From contig CAJQTY010000002.1 of assembly GCA_907163075.1 (NCBI GenBank), positions 372,001 to 436,000 on the forward strand: 64,000 nucleotides of DNA, written 5' to 3'. Position numbers and translations under genes: made by a program. The DNA comes from an uncultured Rhodocyclaceae bacterium (GTDB taxonomy: Bacteria; Pseudomonadota; Gammaproteobacteria; Burkholderiales; Rhodocyclaceae). This document shows, one piece after another, positions 30,333 through 39,743 of this stretch (positions within the stretch are counted from its first letter, which is position 1; every line of letters starts with the position of its first letter). The notes beneath the pieces were generated by a model. It did not search any database. It was not told the origin of the DNA and worked only from the letters and a program-made list of their open reading frames with translations.

Positions 30333-31010
30333 TCAGAGCAGAACCCGCGTTCGGTAGAGGGCGTGCCCGGAGTTCAGGTATTTACGCTCGAACGGCGTCA
30401 GCGCCGCGTCCGGTGCATAGGGCTGGCACACCGCTGGCCGCCGCGTCAGGCGTTCGATGGCAAAGCACAATTCCTCGATATAGATCCGCCAGTTGCTGCG
30501 GCACTCGAACATGCCGCCCAGTTCGAGCATCGCCGGGAAAACCGGATGCCCGTGCCAGCGCCGCGACAAATGGCCAATTTTCGGCCAGGGATTGGGATAG
30601 AGCAGGTAGTGGCGCGCCGGACGGATATTGGCCGCGAGCATCAGCCGCCAGAAGTCCACGAGATCGGCGCGCACCAGGTCGAGGTTGGGCGGCAGACCCG
30701 CCTTGCCGGTAATATTCCTGCTCAGCCGCGCGGCGGACTGATCGACGCCGATCACGTAATGCCCGGGATTGGCGAGCGCCAGCGCGATGCTGCTCGCGCC
30801 GACGCCGCAACAGGAATCGAGGATCAGCGGCGCCTCTGGCGCCGTGCGCTGACGATGCTCGCAGCTCGCGGCAAAAGCAGCGCGGTTGTAATCGGCGTAG
30901 GGCTTGCGGAAGGGCGCCGCGCGATGGCGCTCCAGCAGGGTCGCCAGATGCTCGTGGATGCCGGTCTGGGCGCTGGTCGGAATACGCGAGCTGGCGTGCA
31001 TCGCCGCCAT
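30333..31010 (-). CDS. TrmB-like tRNA (guanine-N7)-methyltransferase family protein
   Basis: This 225-aa SAM-dependent methyltransferase has motif I DSCCGVGASSIALA and the TrmB-type signature LLYPNPWPKIGHLSRRWHGHP. The usual TrmB motif I is DLGCGxG, so it is a divergent member. Its ATG overlaps the dusC stop by one base (TGATG), which pairs two tRNA-modifying enzymes in one operon. The substrate position on tRNA is inferred from the family. Confidence 0.82.
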   Translation of the reverse strand: MAAMHASSRIPTSAQTGIHEHLATLLERHRAAPFRKPYADYNRAAFAASCEHRQRTAPEAPLILDSCCGVGASSIALALANPGHYVIGVDQSAARLSRNITGKAGLPPNLDLVRADLVDFWRLMLAANIRPARHYLLYPNPWPKIGHLSRRWHGHPVFPAMLELGGMFECRSNWRIYIEELCFAIERLTRRPAVCQPYAPDAALTPFERKYLNSGHALYRTRVLL

Positions 31011-32017
31011 CAGGCCGCGCGCGCCGGCAGGCCGCCACACGGCACCGGTACGCCATACGCGGCCAGCGCCCGGCTGGTCTCGTCGCTGCCGCGCAAGGGC
31101 CGCAGCGTCCAGTAGAGCGCTTCGGCCTCGCCAAAGGTCGCGCGCAGCGAATTGAGCCATAGCTTGAGCCGCCCCGGCGCATGCGGCGCCACCACCCGCC
31201 GCTGTACCTGGTGCCAGAATTCGGCGAGCAGGGGCAGCAGTTCACGCCACTCGGCGGCGCGATCGACGCCGTTGATCCCGCCGGTAGCGAGCGCCTTGAT
31301 GCGCCGGGCGAGAAAGGGGTCGGCCACGGCGCCGCGCCCGATCATCACGTCGTCGCAGCCGCTCGCCGCCCGGCAAAGGGCATGATGCTCGGGCGTCCAC
31401 ACTTCGCCGTTGGCCACCACCGGGACCGCAACCGCGTCGCGAATGCGCGCCACCCACTCCCAGTGCGCCGGCGGTTTATAACCCTCGTCCCGGGTGCGTG
31501 CATGGACCACCAGCGACGATACGCCGCCGGCTTCGAGCGCACACGCGCAAGCCAGTGCCTGGCGCGTGTCGCCGATGCCGAGCCGCATCTTGGCGGAAAC
31601 GGGAATGGCCGCCGGCACGGCCCGGCGCACGGCGGCGACGATCCGGCAGAGGTGCTCGGGATCGTCGAGCAGCATGGCGCCGCCGCCATGCCGATTGACA
31701 GTCGGTGCCGGGCAGCCGAAGTTGAGGTCAATGCCGGCCGGCCGCAGTTCGGCCAGTTGCGCTGCATTCTCGGCCAGGCACCCCGGATCGCTGCCGAGAA
31801 GCTGCACGAGCACGGGCGTTCCGGCCGGTGTACGGCTGGCGTTGTCGAGTTCCGGGCAGATGCGCCGGAAGGTGCGGGCCGGCAGCAGGCTGCCGGATAC
31901 GCGCACGAACTCGGTGACGGCTCCGTCATAACCGCCGACGCGCGTCAATACGTCGCGCAAGACGCAGTCAGCAAGGCCTTCCATCGGGGCGAGCAGCAGT
32001 TTTCCCACAATTCCCAC
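31010..32017 (-). CDS. dusC: tRNA-dihydrouridine synthase C
   Basis: It reduces a uridine of tRNA to dihydrouridine with FMN. The 335-aa protein has LLAPMEGLADCVLRD at the N-terminus, catalytic Cys in DLNFGCPAPTVNRHGGGAML, and FMN-binding VVANGEVWT and VMIGRGA. The start is GTG at 32017; a second GTG three codons on is equally possible because E. coli DusC begins nearer the LLAPMEG core. Confidence 0.93.
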   Translation of the reverse strand: MGIVGKLLLAPMEGLADCVLRDVLTRVGGYDGAVTEFVRVSGSLLPARTFRRICPELDNASRTPAGTPVLVQLLGSDPGCLAENAAQLAELRPAGIDLNFGCPAPTVNRHGGGAMLLDDPEHLCRIVAAVRRAVPAAIPVSAKMRLGIGDTRQALACACALEAGGVSSLVVHARTRDEGYKPPAHWEWVARIRDAVAVPVVANGEVWTPEHHALCRAASGCDDVMIGRGAVADPFLARRIKALATGGINGVDRAAEWRELLPLLAEFWHQVQRRVVAPHAPGRLKLWLNSLRATFGEAEALYWTLRPLRGSDETSRALAAYGVPVPCGGLPARAA

Positions 32018-32132
32018 AATCCGGGCGTCCGGGACGATCTGAAAGGCGCGATTCTACCCGCCAACGCGGGCCAGCGGGACGGCCGCAAGCCTTTTCCCGG
32101 CGCACGTGACGCCGTGCCGATGCACGTCCGCG

Positions 32133-33740
32133 CTAGCCGACGACGTCGAAACTGACCTGGCTGAATTCCGGACTGTCATAGAGCACCCGCTTCAAGCCGA
32201 CGCGCAAGCTCGCGCCATCGCGGTCAATGTCGACGATGCGGCCCGAGCGATACCAGTCGCGCGGGAGCACCAGCGATTCCTCGGTGCCGAGCGCCGGCAC
32301 CGCCGGTAGCATGAACGCGCGCCGGTACGGGTCAGCGTGCGTCGCCGGCCCCAGCGAGCGCACCGCCACAGCCTGCGGCATGCCGGCGAGAATGGAAACG
32401 CCGGCAACCAGCCCACCCGTCCGCTCCTGCATTAACCAGCTGGTCTTGGCCAGGAGAAAGCGTTCGCTGGCATGCGGGCAAATGGCGATCAATTCGCCGT
32501 GCGCCATCCGCTTGCCGATCGCGCCGCGCCGCAGACGAAAACCGTTGGCCGAATGATTGACTTCTTCCCACAGATCGACCGCCAGGCCAAGCTGTTGTGG
32601 ACCGAGTGGCGCTGAATGTTCCGCGTCGCCCAGGTACTCGAAGGCGGACAGCGCCTGGTTTTTCTGGCGGCTTTCGGCAGCGCCGCTTTCCGGCAACATC
32701 AAGTCCTTGCCGGCGATGAAATAACTCATCGCCTCAAGACCCACGCAGACCCTGGAAATCCCCGCTACGACGCGGCGGCGGAACTTGCGCGTGGACAACA
32801 CTTGTGTCCACGGTCCGCAAAGATTTTCGAGCAGCCGCTGGCACCGATCGACCGTACAATCCTCGCCGAGGCCGATCTGCGCCGGGGCCATCTTCTGTCC
32901 GAGTTGCTGACGGATCAGGCCCAGCTGCATGGCCAGACGCGAGGTATCGAGACGGCGCAGTTGCGCGATCGGCAACCCTCCACCTGTCGAACTCGAGCCG
33001 GCATCCTGCTTCAGGTCGATGACGAACGGCGGCTGGGACTCGCCCGCTTCGACCGGATGCAGGCTGATAAGCGGCGACCAGTTGTTGGCCCAGCGACGCA
33101 CCAGGTTCTGATCGCGCAGGTCAAGACCGTAGGGACAGGCCAATTCCATGAGCAGCAGGCTGATGAAGGCCGCCGTGCAGTGCGTTTCGCGCTCCAGTGG
33201 GTCAAGCGCATCGGGCACTGTCAGCGTGGCTACGCCCGACTGTTCGGCGGCGGCGTAATAGCCGTGCACGTCGAGCCAGAGTCCGGGCGGCAATTCACGC
33301 CGGGCGCGGTGGTGCTCGACCAGGACCATGCCGCTGTAGTAGATGCTCCGTTGCAGCATCAGTGCGCGCCGATACTTGTATGCCTTGTCGTCGAACGCAC
33401 GGTCGAGTTGCGCACAGCGCGCATAGGCCTTGGCCATCTTGAGCCAGGTCGCCACGACCGTTCGAAAACACACTTCCTCGCCGTAAGTCAGGGGCAACGG
33501 CTTGTTGGCGAAATTGCGGGCGAGTTCCTCCGCGATGAAGCACAGCAGGACCCGCGAGTTTTCGAGCAGCGCGAGAAAATCGTCAACCGGCGGCGGTGTG
33601 CGCAGCAGGCTGTCGAGAAAAAGGCTGAGTTCACTTTCGGCCATGTGCACATCGCCCAGGTGCAAACCGGACAAAAAATCAAGGCCGTCTTGCAAACTAG
33701 CGATATGCAGCGTGGAAAGGGGTTTATTGACGGATTCCAT
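32133..33740 (-). CDS. Hypothetical 535-aa cytoplasmic protein
   Basis: I do not recognise this protein with certainty. It has no signal peptide or membrane segment. The N-terminal two-thirds looks helical. The last 140 residues (after NGFRLRR) look rich in beta-strand, with repeated hydrophobic turns, and could be a PilZ-like barrel, as in c-di-GMP-responsive proteins; this is a weak inference. AGGAC precedes ATG 33740. A widely spaced inverted repeat lies 60-126 bp upstream. It appears monocistronic. Confidence 0.75.
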   Translation of the reverse strand: MESVNKPLSTLHIASLQDGLDFLSGLHLGDVHMAESELSLFLDSLLRTPPPVDDFLALLENSRVLLCFIAEELARNFANKPLPLTYGEEVCFRTVVATWLKMAKAYARCAQLDRAFDDKAYKYRRALMLQRSIYYSGMVLVEHHRARRELPPGLWLDVHGYYAAAEQSGVATLTVPDALDPLERETHCTAAFISLLLMELACPYGLDLRDQNLVRRWANNWSPLISLHPVEAGESQPPFVIDLKQDAGSSSTGGGLPIAQLRRLDTSRLAMQLGLIRQQLGQKMAPAQIGLGEDCTVDRCQRLLENLCGPWTQVLSTRKFRRRVVAGISRVCVGLEAMSYFIAGKDLMLPESGAAESRQKNQALSAFEYLGDAEHSAPLGPQQLGLAVDLWEEVNHSANGFRLRRGAIGKRMAHGELIAICPHASERFLLAKTSWLMQERTGGLVAGVSILAGMPQAVAVRSLGPATHADPYRRAFMLPAVPALGTEESLVLPRDWYRSGRIVDIDRDGASLRVGLKRVLYDSPEFSQVSFDVVG

Positions 33741-33799
33741 GTTATTGAGTCCTCGTTTGGCCCGTTCGCTGACAAGTATATACGCTAGCCGACCGACGA

Positions 33800-33866
33800 A
33801 GATATGGATATTTCATGCGCCATACGTCATATTTCCGATAACCGACTGATTCGACTATCCATATCT
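33800..33866. promoter_or_regulatory. Widely spaced perfect inverted repeat upstream of the 535-aa gene
   Basis: Agatatggata (33800-33810) and its exact complement (33856-33866) are separated by 45 bases. The centres are 56 bp apart, about five helical turns, as seen with regulators that bind two half-sites on one DNA face. The rest of the 182-bp gap holds nothing that I recognise. Confidence 0.4.
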
Positions 33867-33922
33867 GGAGCGGCGAACGGCACGCCGACGACGTTATACG
33901 AACCCGGCCGGCATGCCGCCGC

Positions 33923-34339
33923 TCACTGATCGCTGACCCGGCCGCGCAACACCTTCACGCGGCCGCGTTTGACCTTGCTTTCGACACGCTTTTTCTGCGC
34001 GCTGCGGGTCGGCCGGGTCGGGCGCCGCACGACGGGCACAAAGGCCGCCCGGGCAATCAGCTCACGCAATCGCGTTAGCGCGTCGACGCGGTTGCGCTCC
34101 AGGCTTCGGTGGGCCTGTGCCTTGATCACCACCACGCCCTCCGCGCTGACGCGCTGGTCGCGCAGTTGAAGCAGTTTCGACTTGATTTCGTCGGGCAGCG
34201 AGGAGGCGCCGATATCAAAACGCAGGTGGACGGCATTCGATACCTTGTTGACGTTCTGGCCGCCGGCGCCCTGCGCACGAATGGCGATCAGCTCGACCTC
34301 CTCCTCGCGCAACGCGATTAGCCGGCTAAGGGTCGCCAT
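33923..34339 (-). CDS. arfB: Alternative ribosome-rescue peptidyl-tRNA hydrolase
   Basis: ArfB (YaeJ) releases peptides from ribosomes stalled without a stop codon. The 138-aa protein has the catalytic GGQ in RAQGAGGQNVNKVSNAVHLRF and a basic C-terminal tail (RSAQKKRVESKVKRGRVK) that enters the mRNA channel. ATG 34339 is preferred by length; a GTG start seven codons upstream is possible. Confidence 0.94.
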   Translation of the reverse strand: MATLSRLIALREEEVELIAIRAQGAGGQNVNKVSNAVHLRFDIGASSLPDEIKSKLLQLRDQRVSAEGVVVIKAQAHRSLERNRVDALTRLRELIARAAFVPVVRRPTRPTRSAQKKRVESKVKRGRVKVLRGRVSDQ

Positions 34340-34346
34340 CGCCGGG

Positions 34347-34664
34347 CTACCGCTGGGCACTCAACGCACCGGGCGAGCGCGACGCCGGCACTCGGTCCCG
34401 CCCAGCGAAGATCGCATCGATGCCCAACTCACGGGCAATCGGCGCATCGAAGGCCGTCGGCCGGAAAATTATCCCTTCGGCGACCGGACGAAGCTGCGCG
34501 GCAAGCGCCGGGTTCATCGTACGCCGCGCCGAAAACGGAGTCAGGACGGTCTCACGGTGCGGCTCGCGCACAAACACAGGCACGTCCGCCGCATCGCAAA
34601 GCAGTGCTATCATCGCTCGCGAAAAGACCGCCGGCAGCCGGCTCCGGTCGGTGCACGACGACAT
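34347..34664 (-). CDS. Small hypothetical protein upstream of arfB
   Basis: A 105-aa frame starts at ATG 34664 and ends 7 bp before arfB. I do not recognise it. It has a plausible globular stretch (RPVAEGIIFRPTAFDAPIA) and no membrane segment. The ribosome site is weak. It could be a short real gene or a spurious frame in an otherwise empty 440-bp stretch. Confidence 0.35.
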   Translation of the reverse strand: MSSCTDRSRLPAVFSRAMIALLCDAADVPVFVREPHRETVLTPFSARRTMNPALAAQLRPVAEGIIFRPTAFDAPIARELGIDAIFAGRDRVPASRSPGALSAQR

Positions 34665-34776
34665 TGCTTCAATTTTCCGCGGCGGGGGAACACAGGCGTT
34701 ATCTTTCAAGTGCTGACAATCCATGCGATTCCATGTACGTACAGCGCACAGAATAACAAAATTGCCGGAGACATCG

Positions 34777-35208
34777 ATGCGTCTTGTGCTTGATACCAAC
34801 ATCGTAATGGACATGCTGCACTTCGCTGACCCCCGCACACTGCCGCTGCGGGCGGCCATCGACGACGCGCGACTGCTCTGTTTTACCGATTCGGAATGCC
34901 TGGCCGAACTGGAACGGGTGACCGGCTATCAGGAGTTCGGGCTGGACCGGGCCGGTCGGAACGCCCTGCTGCAGGCTTACCTGAAATTTGCAAAGGTATG
35001 CGACGCCAGCGCGCCGGAGAACTACATGCTCCCGCAATGTCGCGACAAGGACGATCAGAAATTCCTCGTTCTCGCGGCACGCAGCAATGCCGAACTGCTG
35101 GTTACGCGCGACAAGCGGCTGCTTCAACTTGCCGACCGCCGACACAAGCCGCCGCCCTGCGTCATCGTCACGGCCGAAGCGGCGTGCAAGCTGCTGACAA
35201 CAGGCTAG
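34777..35208 (+). CDS. PIN-domain protein (putative toxin, COG1569-like)
   Basis: This 143-aa PIN-domain protein has the acidic residues of a Mg-dependent RNase: LDTNIVMDML at the N-terminus, DKDDQKFL near residue 90, and TRDKRLL near residue 110. CCGGAGAC lies just before ATG 34777. No antitoxin gene is obvious on either side, so it may be an orphan or act alone. Confidence 0.85.
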   Translation: MRLVLDTNIVMDMLHFADPRTLPLRAAIDDARLLCFTDSECLAELERVTGYQEFGLDRAGRNALLQAYLKFAKVCDASAPENYMLPQCRDKDDQKFLVLAARSNAELLVTRDKRLLQLADRRHKPPPCVIVTAEAACKLLTTG

Positions 35209-35337
35209 TTTTCGGCGATATTTAAGTCTATTGTCCTATTGTCGACCGAGCACGCCTGACTAGGCCGAAAAGCAGTCATAAGGCGGTCTCGAACAGGGAA
35301 CAGCACGTTTCGAACTTGATGGAAAGGAGTTGTCGTC

Positions 35338-36633
35338 GTGTTCTTCAAGGGAACTCACAAGGAGCTTGCGTCCTCGCTTGAGTCGATTGGCGCTGCATTT
35401 GCAATTTTCGAGATCCGTGCCAATGGTGTTTCTGAAATTATCAGCGCGAATACGCTATTCGAGGAAGTGTCGTGTCGCCCCCTGGCGGAATGCATTGGCC
35501 GCACGCTGGCTGAAATAATTCCCCGTTATGTGGAAAAGCCGATGCGCGGATTTCTCGAGCGCTGCCTCGCGGAACAATCTCCGCAGGAGGGCGAACTGAT
35601 CATCGAGCGCGAAGGCAACTGCCGCTGGTGGCGACTGGTCGCCTCTCCGGTCCTGCCGAGCAAGGACTCCCGAGGGCAGCGCGTGATTGCCGCGCTGATC
35701 GAGATTACGGAGAAGAAAAGACTGGAACAGGAGTTGGAGATCAGCCGGCAGCGCTTCGAAGCCGTCGTCCAGACGGCCTATGACGGGGTGATCTCGATCG
35801 ACGAGAAGCAGACGATCAAGATGATGAACGAGGCCGCCAGGTACATTTTCGGCGTCAGTGACGACAGCGTGATCGGCAGCAACCTGTCGCGTTTCCTGCC
35901 GCAACGGTTCAGGGGCAAGCACCCCGGCTATGTGGCGTCGTTCCGCAATTCATCGGTCGATGCGCGGCCGATGCAATCGCGCAGTCCGGTCATCGGCATG
36001 CGTGCCAACGGCACCGAGTTTCCGCTCGAAGTGACCATCTCCAAGATCAGGGTGGGAAACGAAATCGAGATGACCGCCGTCATTCGCGACATTACGGAAC
36101 GCGTGCGGCTGATCGAAGAACTCTCGCGCGCGGCGACCCACGACCATCTGACCGGCGTCTTCAACCGGCGCCACGGCATCGATGCCCTGCGACTCGAACT
36201 CGCCCGCTGCGTCCGTTTTCATCACAGCATGAGCATCATGATGTTTGATCTCGACCACTTCAAGGTCATCAACGATGAGTACGGTCATGCCTGCGGCGAC
36301 CAGGTACTGGTTTCCATCGTCGAAACGATCGCCAAGACGCTGCGCGAAGTCGATGTGCTGTGCCGCTGGGGCGGAGAAGAATTCCTGGTCCTGCTTCCCG
36401 GCACGTCTGGCGACGATGCCTTCGCGCTTGCCGAGCGTGCGCGTGAGTTCATCGCCAGAAAACCGATCATGTGGGACTCGGAACAGGTCGTCAAGATCAC
36501 CGCGAGTTTCGGCGTTGCCACCTACACTGATGACAGCCTGACAGTCGAACAGTTGCTTGAGCGCGCCGACAGCGCACTCTATCAGGCCAAGGAACTGGGA
36601 CGAAACCGCAGCGTTCTGAGCACAGTCAGGTAG
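35338..36633 (+). CDS. PAS-PAS diguanylate cyclase
   Basis: It makes cyclic di-GMP. The 431-aa soluble protein has two PAS domains (about residues 10-125 and 135-250) and a GGDEF domain (about 265-431) with an intact active site, RWGGEEFLVLLPG. No membrane segments are seen, so it senses an internal signal. The start at 35338 (GTG TTC) follows AAAGGAG. Confidence 0.93.
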   Translation: MFFKGTHKELASSLESIGAAFAIFEIRANGVSEIISANTLFEEVSCRPLAECIGRTLAEIIPRYVEKPMRGFLERCLAEQSPQEGELIIEREGNCRWWRLVASPVLPSKDSRGQRVIAALIEITEKKRLEQELEISRQRFEAVVQTAYDGVISIDEKQTIKMMNEAARYIFGVSDDSVIGSNLSRFLPQRFRGKHPGYVASFRNSSVDARPMQSRSPVIGMRANGTEFPLEVTISKIRVGNEIEMTAVIRDITERVRLIEELSRAATHDHLTGVFNRRHGIDALRLELARCVRFHHSMSIMMFDLDHFKVINDEYGHACGDQVLVSIVETIAKTLREVDVLCRWGGEEFLVLLPGTSGDDAFALAERAREFIARKPIMWDSEQVVKITASFGVATYTDDSLTVEQLLERADSALYQAKELGRNRSVLSTVR

Positions 36634-36658
36634 CGCCTGTCATCGATTCCGCGCGACG

Positions 36659-37435
36659 TCAGGCTTCAATGCGCCGACGGAAAACCCAGCGGGCTGCAGC
36701 GGATGCCTGTGCATCAAAGGCGTAGCCCGAATCGGCGAACTTCTTCAGCCCGTCCGCCTTCTTCAGCCGCTGGCGTAGCGCGAAACGGGCCATCAGGCCG
36801 CGCGCGCGCTTGGCATGGAAGCTGACGACCTTGTATTTGCCACCGCTCCAGTCCTCGAACACTGGCTGAATCAGCGGCACGGCGAGCTTTTTTGCCGGCA
36901 CCGCGCGGAAATATTCCTCCGAAGCCAGATTGACCAGCACCGAGGCCTTGACCCCGTACGCCGCCAGATTCAGCGCATCGACTATCCGCTCGCCCCAGAA
37001 CGCATAGAGATCCTTGCCGCGCGGGTTATCCAGCCGCGTTCCCATCTCCAGGCGGTAGGGCTGCATCAGATCAAGGGGGCGGAGCACGCCGTAAAGGCCG
37101 GACAGTATGCGCAGATGGCCCTGCGCGAACCGGAGGTCGGCCGGCGTCAGCGTCGCCGCATCCAGGCCTTCATAAACATCGCCATTGAAAGCCAGCACCG
37201 CCTGTTTCGCGTTATCCGGCCTGAACGGCGGCGCCCAGTCCGCGTAGCGCGTGGCATTGAGGACGGCAAGCTTGTCGCTGATCCCCATCAGCCGGCCAAT
37301 CTCCAGCGGCGACAAGGCGCGCAAGCGTTCGATCAGCAATTGCGACTGATCCAGAAAATCCGGCTGCGTCGCCGTGGCCAGCGTCGGCGGCGTCGCGAAA
37401 TCAAGGGTCTTGGCGGGAGAAATAACTATGATCAT
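36659..37435 (-). CDS. yaaA: Peroxide stress protein YaaA (UPF0246)
   Basis: YaaA limits DNA damage during peroxide stress by lowering free iron. The 258-aa protein, with [13 protein letters not shown] at its start and [21 protein letters not shown] in the middle, matches the family in length. The frame extends 12 codons upstream, but MIIVISPAK is the conserved start. Confidence 0.95.
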   Translation of the reverse strand: MIIVISPAKTLDFATPPTLATATQPDFLDQSQLLIERLRALSPLEIGRLMGISDKLAVLNATRYADWAPPFRPDNAKQAVLAFNGDVYEGLDAATLTPADLRFAQGHLRILSGLYGVLRPLDLMQPYRLEMGTRLDNPRGKDLYAFWGERIVDALNLAAYGVKASVLVNLASEEYFRAVPAKKLAVPLIQPVFEDWSGGKYKVVSFHAKRARGLMARFALRQRLKKADGLKKFADSGYAFDAQASAAARWVFRRRIEA

Positions 37436-37530
37436 GGTTCGTATCCAGGCCGGAAGCCTTGCCGGCATCATTGTTTGCTAGGATTGTAATCGACACGTCA
37501 TCCGCCTGCCGCTCCGAAAGCATAAACACA

Positions 37531-39516
37531 ATGGAACAACACCTGGCCCGCTTTGCTGCCGCAGATGCCGACGCAGCCGATCTCTTCGCCAAGCTGATCG
37601 ATGAAATCAGGCCGAAGCGAAGCGCCGACTTTGAATCAGCGCGACGAAACCTGCAAGCATTCTGTCACATCGTCGGCCTGCGCCCCGATCTGCGTCGCGC
37701 GATCCGCGAAAGACTCATCGAACTGAGCCAGACACATCGCCACTCGGAGCTGTACACCTCGACCGGCATCCTGCCCAATACCAGCTTTATCTCCGAATGC
37801 TTCCGCCGCATCGGGCACAAGATACTTCCCGAGGCGCTCGACCAGGATCTCCTGCGGTCCATGTTGCGCAAGGCGTTTCGCCGGCCGAGCGACGGCGAGT
37901 GGGTAATCGGCGTTGGCGAAACGGCGTGGCTGCAACTCATCGAGGCGCTACATTTCGAGGAGCAGGCGGCCAGCCCGGAACTGCCGCGTCCGCTGGCCGA
38001 AATCCTTCGCTCGCTGCGCGTCATTTCCTACTGGATTGCCGCCGCCGGCATGGAACCCGAACTGCTGCGGCTCGAACGGGCGCTCGAAACCTACGACTCG
38101 CCCTTTGTCACGCAAAACGAAGAGTTGATCGCCTATATCGACAGCTACCCCCTGGCCTGGGGCAAGGCCGCAGGCACCATGAGTGACGACAAACACCTGC
38201 GCGTTCTGCTCGGACAATGCCTGCAGGTGATCGAAAAGATACGCAAGCGCGCTGCCCGGGACGGCACCAGCATCCGCCTCACCTATCACCTGCATCGCCT
38301 GCAGCAGCTCATCCTGCGCTGCGAAGAACTGCTCGACATTGTCGACACGTTGCGGCAAAACCCGGCAGGGCAAGCGGCCTATCCGGCCATCATTCATCTT
38401 TTCACGCGGCTGATCCGCGATGAATGCCAGCGCGACAACCTGCGCCAGCACTGGCGCCACAACACCGAACTGATCGCCTTGCGCGTCACTGACAACGCCC
38501 GCGCCCACGGCGAGCACTACATCACCGAAACACGCAACGAATACGGGGCGATGGCGCGCTCGGCGGCCATTGGCGGCTTCATCATCGCCCTCATGGCCTG
38601 TTCCAAGATCCTGCTGGCCAAGGGGCACATGCCGCCGCTCACTGGCGCCATCGTCTTTTGTCTCAACTACGGCCTCGGCTTCTGTCTCATCCATATCCTG
38701 CACGGCACGGTGGCAACCAAGCAACCGGCGATGACCGCCAATGCGATTGCCGCCACCATCAGCCAGAGCGACGGAAAACTGCGCGACATCGAGGTCCTGA
38801 CACGCCTGATTGCGCGTACGATACGCAGCCAGATCGTCGCCATCCTGGGCAACATCGGTATCGCCATCCCGCTCGCCGGGCTGATCGCCTACGCCGTTTT
38901 CAGCCTGAGCGGCGAACATCTCGTCAGCCTGGAAAAAGCCGGCAGCCTGCTCGAAGAACAGAGCCTGATCCGCAGCGGCGCGGTGTTCTACGCTGCCATT
39001 GCCGGCGTCTGCCTGTTCCTGGCCGGACTGATCAACGGCTATTTCGACAACTACTCCGCGTACAACCGTGTCCCCGAGCGCATTCTGCAGCTCGAATGGC
39101 CAAGACGCCTGTTCGGCGAATTCCGCATGCGGCGAGCAGCCGCCTATATCGGCGACAATCTCGGCGCCCTGACCGGCAATCTCGTGTTCGGCTTCCTGCT
39201 CGGCGGCACCACGATCTTCGGGATATTGTTCGGCCTACCCATCGATATCCGGCACGTGGCATTTTCATCTGCCTTTGTCGGCATCGCCTTCGTCGGCTTC
39301 GGTTTCGCGCCTGATTGCTGGACGCTGCTGTGGGCCGTGCTCGGCGTGCTCGCCATCGGCTTCGTTAACCTGGCCGTAAGCTTCGCCCTGGCACTCAACG
39401 TCGCCCTGCGCGCCAGGCAGGTTTCGGGAACACCTTGGCGCATGATAGTCGGGGCGATCTCGCGCCATCTGCTTCAACACCCGCGCGACTTCTTCCTGCC
39501 GCCGAAAAAGGATTGA
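37531..39516 (+). CDS. Gcr-type 'site-specific recombinase' family membrane protein
   Basis: This 661-aa protein matches the family named after Neisseria gcr. A long soluble N-terminal part is followed by six or seven membrane segments between about residues 345 and 630. No recombinase catalytic motif is visible, so the family name may mislead. ATG 37531 is chosen because the sequence before it is not conserved-looking. Confidence 0.85.
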   Translation: MEQHLARFAAADADAADLFAKLIDEIRPKRSADFESARRNLQAFCHIVGLRPDLRRAIRERLIELSQTHRHSELYTSTGILPNTSFISECFRRIGHKILPEALDQDLLRSMLRKAFRRPSDGEWVIGVGETAWLQLIEALHFEEQAASPELPRPLAEILRSLRVISYWIAAAGMEPELLRLERALETYDSPFVTQNEELIAYIDSYPLAWGKAAGTMSDDKHLRVLLGQCLQVIEKIRKRAARDGTSIRLTYHLHRLQQLILRCEELLDIVDTLRQNPAGQAAYPAIIHLFTRLIRDECQRDNLRQHWRHNTELIALRVTDNARAHGEHYITETRNEYGAMARSAAIGGFIIALMACSKILLAKGHMPPLTGAIVFCLNYGLGFCLIHILHGTVATKQPAMTANAIAATISQSDGKLRDIEVLTRLIARTIRSQIVAILGNIGIAIPLAGLIAYAVFSLSGEHLVSLEKAGSLLEEQSLIRSGAVFYAAIAGVCLFLAGLINGYFDNYSAYNRVPERILQLEWPRRLFGEFRMRRAAAYIGDNLGALTGNLVFGFLLGGTTIFGILFGLPIDIRHVAFSSAFVGIAFVGFGFAPDCWTLLWAVLGVLAIGFVNLAVSFALALNVALRARQVSGTPWRMIVGAISRHLLQHPRDFFLPPKKD

Positions 39517-39591
39517 GTCGCCGGGCTGGCCAAGGCAATTGCTTACGCGGAACTCATCCCAAAAGCCGCAGTTGGAATGTTCTGGAAAGCA

Positions 39592-39622
39592 GCTGCAAAC
39601 CTTGTACAACAAGGTTTGCAGC
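39592..39622. repeat. Perfect 13-bp hairpin
   Basis: Arms gctgcaaaccttg (39592-39604) and its complement (39610-39622) flank 5 bases, about 75 bp after the gcr stop. It may be a transcript end or a repeat; no T-run follows. Confidence 0.5.
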
Positions 39623-39650
39623 GATTTGACGCCAAACACGGAGCAGCGCC

Positions 39651-39683
39651 GTAGGTCGGAAAAGCGCAGCGCCGTCCGACACC
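39651..39683. repeat. REP-like element of the 'gtaggtcgga' type
   Basis: Gtaggtcgga...tccgaca forms a short hairpin with arms 39655-39660 and 39675-39680 around an aaagcgcagcgccg core. Similar elements are dispersed in many proteobacterial genomes. Confidence 0.5.
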
Positions 39684-39743
39684 GCGGGCGAGACACCCGC
39701 CGCCTTGGTACAATACCCGATTGAACACCGGCAGGGCCCCACC

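Noticed and set aside
37531-39516. Gcr-type 'site-specific recombinase' as evidence of a mobile island
   Set aside because: The protein is a multi-spanning membrane protein without recombinase motifs; the name alone does not support mobility.
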